Shown here in pieces: positions 52,774-59,737 of a DNA stretch of 64,000 nucleotides (its first letter is position 1; each line of letters begins with the position of its first letter). The position numbers and the translations under genes are program-made. Source of the DNA: Hymenobacter crusticola (GTDB taxonomy: Bacteria; Bacteroidota; Bacteroidia; Cytophagales; Hymenobacteraceae); contig NZ_MTSE01000020.1 of NCBI RefSeq assembly GCF_002154225.1, forward strand, positions 1-64,000, given 5' to 3'. Under the pieces are notes generated by a model that worked only from the letters and a program-made list of their open reading frames with translations, did no database searches and was not told where the DNA came from.

Positions 52774-53460
52774 ATGAAACAGCTGCCGACTCGATTGTAT
52801 TTGATCCTAAGCGCCTTGCTGTTTGTGGCCTGTGAAAAGCAAGGTCAATGGATGACTACCGTAGAAGGCACCGTGCTCAACAAATACACTGGCCAGCCGG
52901 TGGCAGCGGTGCCCGTGGTGGTGCGTCGTCATCGAGCTTTTTTATTCAGTGGTGAATCTATCGACTCTCTGACGGCGGCTGAAACCGACGCGGCCGGGCA
53001 CTATAGCCTTTCTTTTGAAGCGGCGAAAGCCGGATCGTACAGAGTCATTATTGTGCAGCAGAACTTGTATGATGTAGAAAACGGCTTCGATGGGTATGCG
53101 GAAGCGGAACGCGGCACCGCCAACCACTTGGATTTTGCTGTTACTCCCTACAAAACAGTGACCTTGGACGTTGACACCAACAAAGGTGGCAAAACCGACA
53201 TTACGTTCGGCTACGTTACCTGGGACCCAGGCAATTGGGTCGGCGGAACTATATTCTATGATACGCTAAAAGCTCACCAGGGCTTCCATTTTTTGCAGAC
53301 CATCCAAGTGGTACCTAATCGTGCGTACCGGTTCAATAAAACGACAGCCAACCGCTACAAAGTCCCCAATACCTATTACTATGATTTTAGGGACTATACT
53401 TCCACTTTCGTGGAGCGCGCCGTCGGCTATAATGATACAACAGTAATCAAGTTCCGATAA
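52774..53460 (+). CDS. Lipoprotein with carboxypeptidase-regulatory-like domain
   Basis: A 228-aa lipoprotein; signal peptide with Cys-20 (LLFVAC). The domain begins TVEGTVLNKYTGQPVAAVPVVVRR, the usual start of CarboxypepD_reg-like (TTR-fold) domains, and continues ETDAAGHYSLSFEAAKAGSYRVIIV. The C-terminal half (FGYVTWDPGNWVGGTIFYDTL, NTYYYDFRDYTSTFVERA) is unassigned. Probably outer-membrane anchored, with an interaction or carbohydrate-binding role. It is followed after 106 bp by the phosphodiesterase gene. Confidence 0.8.
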   Translation: MKQLPTRLYLILSALLFVACEKQGQWMTTVEGTVLNKYTGQPVAAVPVVVRRHRAFLFSGESIDSLTAAETDAAGHYSLSFEAAKAGSYRVIIVQQNLYDVENGFDGYAEAERGTANHLDFAVTPYKTVTLDVDTNKGGKTDITFGYVTWDPGNWVGGTIFYDTLKAHQGFHFLQTIQVVPNRAYRFNKTTANRYKVPNTYYYDFRDYTSTFVERAVGYNDTTVIKFR

Positions 53461-53566
53461 TAGCTTGCTGCGCATAAGCGCACCGCTAACGGAGCTGTTT
53501 AGGAAGCGTTAAACACCGAACCATCATGCGGCAATCAACTCTTTTGAGGCCTAAACCAGTTTTCCC

Positions 53567-54535
53567 TTGCATCTAGCTTTTTATCTATTCTCCCGAATTT
53601 TCTGCGTGCTTCTATTGCCTCTTAGTGCACTCGCGCAACGGGCACCGCAGCCAGCCTTCCAAGTTGTGCCCCTGGGTGTGAATGGCGGTATTACGGAGGA
53701 TAATCTGTCGGCTTACCTGCTAGCTCCAATTGGCTCTACTGGTTACGTCAGCCTCGATGCAGGCACGTTGCACGCGGGCGTTGAGCGTGCTATTACGGCG
53801 AAAACCTTTGAGGTGTCGGCGGAGGTCGTGCAACGGCGCTACATCAAGGCGTATCTGATCTCTCATCCTCATCTCGACCACCTATCTGGCTTGCTGCTCA
53901 ATGCCCCCGACGACACGGCCAAGACCATCTACGGGCAAGCAGCCTGCTTGGAAACAATCCAGAACCATTACCTGAACTGGGCGAGCTGGCCGAATTTTGG
54001 GGACACGGGTGCCGCGCCTACGCTGAAGAAGTACCACTACCAACGGCTAACACCTAGCACCGAAACTCCGGTGGCTGGTACCGGCATGAGCGTGCGAGCC
54101 TTTCCGCTCAGCCACGGCAAACCCTACGAAAGCGCAGCCTTTCTCGTGCGTAGCCAGGAAGCGTACGTGCTCTACCTAGGCGATACTGGCGCCGATGTCA
54201 TAGAGAAGTCGGACAGGTTGCACTATGTGTGGCAAGCCATAGCCCCACTGGTAAAAGCACACCAGCTCCAAGGCATTTTCATCGAAGCCTCCTACCCCAA
54301 CGAACAACCTGAGTCGCAGCTTTTCGGCCACCTCACACCCCGGCTGTTATTACGGGAGCTAACGAACCTAGGTCAGCTGAGCGGCGTGGAGGCCCTACGC
54401 AATCTGCCTGTTATTATCACCCATATGAAGCCCACTGACGACAGCAAAACGCGCATACAGCAGCAGCTTCAGCAGGCAAACAACCTAGGGGTGAAGCTTA
54501 TCTTCCCTGAGCAGGGGCAACGCTTGCTGCTCTAA
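53567..54535 (+). CDS. Class II 3',5'-cyclic-nucleotide phosphodiesterase-like protein
   Basis: A 322-aa periplasmic MBL-fold enzyme of the PDEase_II family (yeast Pde1 and Vibrio CpdP hydrolyse cAMP). The only workable start is TTG 53567: no in-frame ATG precedes the signal peptide (LAFYLFSRIFCVLLLPLSALAQ; residues ~3-24). Metal site His-100, His-102, Asp-104, His-105 in LISHPHLDHLSG; other ligands in FPLSHGKPYESAAF, LYLGDTGAD, IFIEASYPNEQP and VIITHMKP, matching PDEase_II order. Exported enzymes could scavenge cyclic nucleotides as phosphate or purine source. Confidence 0.87.
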   Translation: MHLAFYLFSRIFCVLLLPLSALAQRAPQPAFQVVPLGVNGGITEDNLSAYLLAPIGSTGYVSLDAGTLHAGVERAITAKTFEVSAEVVQRRYIKAYLISHPHLDHLSGLLLNAPDDTAKTIYGQAACLETIQNHYLNWASWPNFGDTGAAPTLKKYHYQRLTPSTETPVAGTGMSVRAFPLSHGKPYESAAFLVRSQEAYVLYLGDTGADVIEKSDRLHYVWQAIAPLVKAHQLQGIFIEASYPNEQPESQLFGHLTPRLLLRELTNLGQLSGVEALRNLPVIITHMKPTDDSKTRIQQQLQQANNLGVKLIFPEQGQRLLL

Positions 54536-54641
54536 ACATACGCTATGGTGCCCGCCTAAATCAACGGACAATACCCGCACGCCTATAGCGCAAACCAGCT
54601 TTCAGCGCCACCTTACTACCTTACTGAAACGGTAAAAAATC

Positions 54642-54703
54642 TCTTTCCAAAATGGAAAGAATGGGGTGCTTCGTGTAAGCGCCCCATTCTTTCCATTTTA
54701 TTT
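54642..54703 (+). terminator. Terminator with an alternative upstream hairpin
   Basis: Main stem 54649-54671 with 54677-54699 (about 23 pairs, one G-T, 5-nt loop) and a T-rich tail. The left arm can instead pair with 54642-54649 to make an 8-bp stem with a 3-A loop (54642-54660), a terminator/antiterminator layout. The rest of 54536-54889 has no gene. Confidence 0.75.
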
Positions 54704-54889
54704 AAACAGTTAATAGCCATTATTTTAGTGCGCTCAAATGGCTTTCAAGAAAGCTAGCTTCCAATCATTTGATAGGCGGCACCGGCTTTGTAGCAGAGTA
54801 CGACACGGACGTTATGGCACAGACAGAGGCTCATTTGAGCGCGCCTACTATCTAACGTCTCATCTCTCACGCTTGCAGCCTTCACCTGT

Positions 54890-55648
54890 ATGACACTCCT
54901 AACTATTCTCCTTATTATTGTCGTCTTTTTGCTGCTGGGCCTCCGCATTGCCCAGGAATACGAACGCGCCATTGTGTTTCGGCTAGGCCGGTTCACCGGC
55001 ACCCGCGGGCCAGGGCTGTACTGGATCATCCCCATTATTGAGCGCCAGCAAACCATCGACATCCGCACCAAAACCGTTGACCTGGAGCAGCAGGAAACCA
55101 TTACGAAGGATAGCGTAACCATCAAGGTCAACGCGGTGCTGTGGTTCCGGGTGGTGGCACCAGATGCGGCCATTATTAAGGTGGCCAACTTCAACCAGGC
55201 CGTTTACCAATTGGCTGTCACGGCCTTACGCAACATCATCGGGCAGCACCAGCTAGATGAAGTTTTGCGCGGCCGGCAGCAGATCAACGCCACGCTGCAA
55301 CAGCTCGTGGATGCCGCCACCGAAAGCTGGGGCGTCAAGATTGAGCTGGTTGAAATCAAAGACGTGGAGATCCCCGAATCGATGCAGCGCGCGATGGCGC
55401 GGGAAGCCGAAGCCATTCGGGAGAAGCGCGCCCGTCTTATCAAAGCTGAAGCCGAGCTGGAAGCTAGCATTAAGCTCACCCAGGGCGCGCAGCAGATGGA
55501 AAACAGCCCAATGGCCCTGGAGCTGCGCCGCATGCAGATGGTTTCGGAAATCGGTATCGACAACAACACCACGACCATTGTGCTCATCCCCTCCGAGTTT
55601 AGCCACGCCGCCCAGAGCCTAACGAAGCTAGCAAAGGCCACTGAGTAG
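54890..55648 (+). CDS. Slipin (stomatin-like SPFH/band 7 protein)
   Basis: A 252-aa membrane-anchored scaffold. N-terminal helix TLLTILLIIVVFLLLGL; SPFH domain EYERAIVFRLGRFTGTRGPGLYWIIPIIE (read in parts), DLEQQETITKDSVTIKVNAVLWFRV, QVQxTALRNIIGQHQLDEVL region; then long coiled coil MARAMAREAEAIREKRARLIKAEAELEAS and the IPSEF-type C-terminus TIVLIPSEFS. Members organise membrane microdomains. The lone form without a neighbouring NfeD-like protease gene is normal for slipins. ATG 54890. Confidence 0.92.
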   Translation: MTLLTILLIIVVFLLLGLRIAQEYERAIVFRLGRFTGTRGPGLYWIIPIIERQQTIDIRTKTVDLEQQETITKDSVTIKVNAVLWFRVVAPDAAIIKVANFNQAVYQLAVTALRNIIGQHQLDEVLRGRQQINATLQQLVDAATESWGVKIELVEIKDVEIPESMQRAMAREAEAIREKRARLIKAEAELEASIKLTQGAQQMENSPMALELRRMQMVSEIGIDNNTTTIVLIPSEFSHAAQSLTKLAKATE

Positions 55649-55686
55649 GCATAGAAGCAAGCCGCTTGCGGTCTTTCCCCACCAAA

Positions 55687-55722
55687 AAAAACAGGCTGCC
55701 TCAATTGGGGCAGCCTGTTTTT
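55687..55722. terminator. Bidirectional terminator between slipin and Ala/Ser-rich protein
   Basis: A 14-bp perfect stem (55687-55700 with 55709-55722) with A- and T-runs, between convergent genes. Confidence 0.85.
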
Positions 55723-55743
55723 GGATGGAAGCCTACTTACAAC

Positions 55744-56082
55744 CTACGCTTGCAGCGAAGTGGCCGCTGAGCTTAGCGTCTGGCCGAGCTGCTGAAGCTT
55801 GGCACTAGCATCGGGGGTGGCGCTGGCGGCCGCTTTGCTCGTGTGCTCGCCCAAGGTTTGTAAAGACTTACTGATCTGAGCACCATCGCCGCTGCTGATA
55901 GCGCTCTTCAGATTTTTAAGCTCCGAAGAAATAGCGCTGAGCGCAGGGCTGCCGGCTCCATCAAGGGTAGAAATCCAGCCGTCGATGTTGCTGGCGGCAG
56001 CGGGAGCAGCAGCGCTGAGGCCTCCACCAAGTGCTTGTAGAGTAGCGTCGAGTTGGCTGGTTCCTGAAGTGGACGATTCCAT
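55744..56082 (-). CDS. Small Ala/Ser-rich hypothetical protein, 112 aa
   Basis: No signal peptide, cysteine or membrane helix. Ala, Ser, Leu and Gly make up most residues; the pattern (LDATLQALGGGLSAAA, SELKNLKSAISSGDGAQIS, KLQQLGQTLSSAATS) suggests an elongated helical bundle or coiled coil, possibly a secreted or stress-type protein. No family recognised. Predicted start ATG 56082. Confidence 0.65.
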   Translation of the reverse strand: MESSTSGTSQLDATLQALGGGLSAAAPAAASNIDGWISTLDGAGSPALSAISSELKNLKSAISSGDGAQISKSLQTLGEHTSKAAASATPDASAKLQQLGQTLSSAATSLQA

Positions 56083-56414
56083 AATGCGAAAGGTTTTTGG
56101 TTGGGAAGAAGATGAACACTCTTACTACTCAATCCCCTCTTTAATGTTGATTATCAAATTCTTAAACAAAGCCTCTCAAAACATATTCCCAGGTCGGCGG
56201 TAACTCAACAATAGGCCATAGCACGACAGTAGCTAGGTTAGTACCTACTCAACCTAGCATTGGGAGCAGTAGTACTTACCTGAATCTTACACACATAAAA
56301 TTTCTTCTTAAAAAGATAATGACCGCTTGTACGAGCCTGCCAACAAAACAAAAGCCGCCCACCGGGCGGCTTCCGTACGAAGAATACCTGCACGCAGTCA
56401 GGTAGATGTTGGCT
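56083..56414 (-). terminator. Intergenic region with the terminator of the sulfite cluster
   Basis: Hairpin 56352-56360/56364-56372 (9-bp stem, 3-nt loop) is followed on the minus strand by TTTTGTTTTG, fitting termination 40 bases after the TSUP-fusion gene. The rest (56083-56340) is AT-rich and has no gene I can support. Confidence 0.6.
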
Positions 56415-57959
56415 TTAAAACAGCCCGAAAGTTTTCCGTAGCGCCCACAGGCTCCAGATAATTACCATCAGGCCGACGCAGATAAACATCGTTCGAATGG
56501 GCAAGCGACCAGCCAAGCGCGCCGCGAAGGGTGCCGCCGCCACCCCACCAACAATCAGCCCTAGCACAATTTGCCAGTGCGTGATACCTAGGGTAGCGAA
56601 GAAGGTGAGGGCACTGGAGAAGGTCACGAAGAACTCCGTAAGACTCACGGAGCCAATCACATATTGCGGCGTACGACCTTTGGCAATGAGCGTACTCGTG
56701 ACCAAAGGCCCCCAGCCACCGCCACCAAATGAATCGAGGAAGCCTCCGGCGGCAGCTAGCCAACCCACGTGCTTGATCTTGCGCTTCGCCTCCTGCTTTT
56801 TGAAAGCGCGCACGATGATGCGAATACCGAGCAAAAGCAGGTATACGGCTAGGAAGGGCTTCACGTACCGAGCATATTCCTCCCCAAAACGGGACAGCAG
56901 GTAAGCTCCCGTGACGGCGCCCAGAATACCGGGGATGAGCAAGGCCTTGAATAGGCGCTTGTTCACATTGCCGAACTTATAATGACTATAGCCCGAAGCG
57001 CCGCTCGAAAACATCTCCGCCGTGTGAATGCTCGCGCTGACGGCAGCGGGTGAGATATTAAGCGACATCAGGCTGATGGCCGTTACTACGCCGTAGCCCA
57101 TGCCGAGCACGCCATCCACGATCTGCGCCCCGAAGCCCACGGCCACGAAAGCGTAGAACATACCACCGTTGCGCATGGCGTCGTACACCTGCGGCAGGGT
57201 GATGTAGAAGGAAGCAATGTTGAGGGCAATGAACGCGGCAAACGTGATGAGCGCACCCGTGGCCACGCGGCGCCAGTACACCGTAGCCGGCGACTCATAA
57301 GCTGGTCCACCAGCTAGCTCGGCCGTCACGGCGTTCAAGGACTTTACCTTCTCCGCAAAATCACCTTGAATGCGGTTGCGGATGGTGGTCATTTGCTGCA
57401 ACAGCGTGTGCAACTCATCGGGTAGGGTTTCTTCCAGTACCTCGCGCAGCCGCTTAGCCACCGTCGGCGACTTACCGTTGGTGGAAATGGCCACTTTCAG
57501 GTCGCCTTTCTGCACCACCGACGACAGATAGAAGTCGCACTGGTCGGGCGTGTCGGCTACGTTGGTGAGCAGGTGGCGGGCCGCCGCTTGCACCTTGATG
57601 TGCCGATGCAGGGCCGGATCGTCGGTGGCGGCAAAGACGAAGTCCTGGTTGTTCAGGTCGTCGTCGGAGTAAGGCCGCTCGAATATTTGGACGCGCGGGT
57701 GACGTGCTGCTAGCTCGCGTAGGGCGGGCTGCACCGTAGTGCCCACCACCGTGACGGCGGTGGCGGGGCTATTACGCAGAATGGCCGTTAGCTTCTCCAG
57801 GCCCACGTTGCCGCCTCCCACGAGTAGCACCCGAAACTGCTCCAGCTTGATAAAAACCGGAAACAATGGGTTGGCCGTGGCGGGTGAGGCAGACGCAGCA
57901 GCGGTATTGGCTGGGCTAGCTTCTGCTTCGGCGGGCACAGGGTTCAGCGTATTAGGCAT
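56415..57959 (-). CDS. Precorrin-2 dehydrogenase (CysG N-terminal) fused to a TSUP permease
   Basis: A 514-aa fusion. Residues ~30-210 match the NAD-dependent precorrin-2 dehydrogenase/ferrochelatase part of siroheme synthase: PLFPVFIKLEQFRVLLVGGGNVGLEKL (in parts), ERPYSDDDL, DFVFAATDDPALHRHI, CDFYLSSVVQKGDLKVAISTNGKSP. From ~235 eight hydrophobic helices form a TauE/SafE (TSUP) transporter: GVLGMGYGVVTAISLMSLNI, AEMFSSGASGYSHYKFG, GGFLDSFGGGGWGPLVTSTLI, VGGVAAAPFAARLAGRLPI. The uroporphyrinogen methyltransferase part is absent. It overlaps cysI by 8 bp, so siroheme making and sulfite/sulfonate movement are genetically tied. Confidence 0.93.
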   Translation of the reverse strand: MPNTLNPVPAEAEASPANTAAASASPATANPLFPVFIKLEQFRVLLVGGGNVGLEKLTAILRNSPATAVTVVGTTVQPALRELAARHPRVQIFERPYSDDDLNNQDFVFAATDDPALHRHIKVQAAARHLLTNVADTPDQCDFYLSSVVQKGDLKVAISTNGKSPTVAKRLREVLEETLPDELHTLLQQMTTIRNRIQGDFAEKVKSLNAVTAELAGGPAYESPATVYWRRVATGALITFAAFIALNIASFYITLPQVYDAMRNGGMFYAFVAVGFGAQIVDGVLGMGYGVVTAISLMSLNISPAAVSASIHTAEMFSSGASGYSHYKFGNVNKRLFKALLIPGILGAVTGAYLLSRFGEEYARYVKPFLAVYLLLLGIRIIVRAFKKQEAKRKIKHVGWLAAAGGFLDSFGGGGWGPLVTSTLIAKGRTPQYVIGSVSLTEFFVTFSSALTFFATLGITHWQIVLGLIVGGVAAAPFAARLAGRLPIRTMFICVGLMVIIWSLWALRKTFGLF

Positions 57960-59688
57960 GGAAGTTTAGTCCGTGAGTGGTGGCTTGCACATGGCCCTGA
58001 CGAATGACGAAATCACCGAAACGCTCGCCGGCCTCGCGCTGCTTGGCATAGGCTTCCAGCAGCGGCGTGAGCGTCTGCAGAATGCCTTCTTCGTCCAGCA
58101 TTTCTTTGTAGAGCTTGTTCAGCCGCTCGCCTTGGTGGTCGGCACCTAGGTAGAGGTTGTAGCGACCGGGCGCGCGACCAATCAAACCAATCTCGCCCAA
58201 GTACGGCCGGCCACAACCATTGGGGCAGCCCGTCATGCGAATCAAGATGCCGTCGTTTTCGAGGTCGTTGGCCCGGATAACCGTGTCGAGGCGGTCGAGC
58301 AGGTGCGGCAGGTAGCGCTCGGCTTCTGCAAAGGCTAGGGAGCAGGTATTCAAGGCCGTGCAGGCAATGGAGTGCAGGCGCAATGCCGTTTGCTTCTCGG
58401 TTTTGGCCCACACGCCACGCGTTTCTAGAATCTCCTGTATGCGGGCGCGGTGCGTGGTTTCGATGTTGGCCAGCACCAAGTTCTGGTTGCCGGTCAGGCG
58501 GAATTCGCCGGTGTGAAACTCCGCAATTTCGCGCAGCGCCGTTTTCAACTCGAAGCCCGGCTGGTCGTGCACGCGGCCTCCTTCGATAAACAGCGTCACG
58601 TGCGCCTTCCCTAGCCCATCGCCAACTGACCAACCGAACGTATCGCCCGAGGTATCGAATTTGTAGGGCTGAGCCGGAGCTAGGTCACGCCCAAAGCGCT
58701 GGCGTAGTTCGCTCAAAAAAGTATCCAGGCCCACCCGGTCAATGGTGTACTTGAGGCGCGAGAACTTGCGGTTTTCGCGGTTGCCCCAGTCACGCTGAAT
58801 CGTCACGATCTTCTCGCACAGGTCCACCGTGTCTTCCACCGGCACAAAGCCGATCAGGTCGGCTAGGCGCGGGTAAGTTTCGGGCATGCCGAAGGTCATA
58901 CCTAGGCCCCCGCCGATGGCCACGTTGAAGCCCACGAGCTTCCCATTTTCCGAAATGGCAATCAGGCCGATATCATTGGAAAAAATATCGGTATCGTTCT
59001 GCGGCGGCACGGCTAGCGCAATCTTGAACTTGCGGGGCAGATACGTTGGGCCGTAGATGGGCTCGTGGTCGGTTTGCTCCTCGTGCTTTTCTGTGCTGAG
59101 GGCGCTGCTGTACGCCTGCTGGCCGTTTAGCCACAGATCCCAGTAAGCCGTAGTGCGCGGGGTGAAGTGCTGGCTGAGCGTAGCCGCTACCGCATGCACC
59201 TGCTTGTGCACGTCCGACTCATGCGGGTTGGCCGCGCACATCACGTTGCGGTTCACGTCGCCGCAGCCGGCGATGCTATCGAGCAGCACGTCGTTAAAGC
59301 CCTGAATGGTGCGCTGCAAGTCGCGCTTCAGCACCCCATGAATCTGGAACGACTGACGGGTGGTGAGCTTGAGTGTGTCGTTGCCGTAGCGGATCGTCAG
59401 CTCGTCCATGCGTAGCCACTGCTCGGCATTCACCACGCCGCCAGGCACCCGTACGCGCAGCATGAACGAGTACAATGGTTCTAGCTTCTGCCGCTTCCGC
59501 TCGCTTTCCAAGTCGCGGTCGGTTTGCTGGTAAAAGCCGTGAAACTTGATGAGCTGGGTATCGTCGGCCGCCACGGAACCCGTGATGGGGTTCTCTAGGC
59601 TTTCGGCAATCGTGCCACGCAAAAAGTTGCTGGCCGTCTTGATATGTTCGACTTCGGAGAGTTTCGGATTGCTTGAGGTATCAGCCAT
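57952..59688 (-). CDS. cysI: Assimilatory sulfite reductase hemoprotein subunit
   Basis: A 578-aa siroheme/[4Fe-4S] enzyme reducing sulfite to sulfide with electrons from the CysJ flavoprotein. Blocks: LKTSLR-equivalent region LKLTTRQSFQIHGV, GDVNRNVMCAANP, YGPTYLPRKFKIALAVPPQND, GFNVAIGGGLGMTFG, and the cluster ligands CTALNTC (CX5C) and GCPNGC (CX3C) near residues 445 and 490. Length is typical of CysI (about 570). Second-last gene of the cluster, downstream of the TonB receptor gene and overlapping the siroheme/TSUP gene by 8 bp. Confidence 0.94.
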   Translation of the reverse strand: MADTSSNPKLSEVEHIKTASNFLRGTIAESLENPITGSVAADDTQLIKFHGFYQQTDRDLESERKRQKLEPLYSFMLRVRVPGGVVNAEQWLRMDELTIRYGNDTLKLTTRQSFQIHGVLKRDLQRTIQGFNDVLLDSIAGCGDVNRNVMCAANPHESDVHKQVHAVAATLSQHFTPRTTAYWDLWLNGQQAYSSALSTEKHEEQTDHEPIYGPTYLPRKFKIALAVPPQNDTDIFSNDIGLIAISENGKLVGFNVAIGGGLGMTFGMPETYPRLADLIGFVPVEDTVDLCEKIVTIQRDWGNRENRKFSRLKYTIDRVGLDTFLSELRQRFGRDLAPAQPYKFDTSGDTFGWSVGDGLGKAHVTLFIEGGRVHDQPGFELKTALREIAEFHTGEFRLTGNQNLVLANIETTHRARIQEILETRGVWAKTEKQTALRLHSIACTALNTCSLAFAEAERYLPHLLDRLDTVIRANDLENDGILIRMTGCPNGCGRPYLGEIGLIGRAPGRYNLYLGADHQGERLNKLYKEMLDEEGILQTLTPLLEAYAKQREAGERFGDFVIRQGHVQATTHGLNFHA

Positions 59689-59737
59689 GCTGTGGGACCT
59701 AGCCTAGCGCCGGAGAGCTAGGCTAGGTATATAATTA

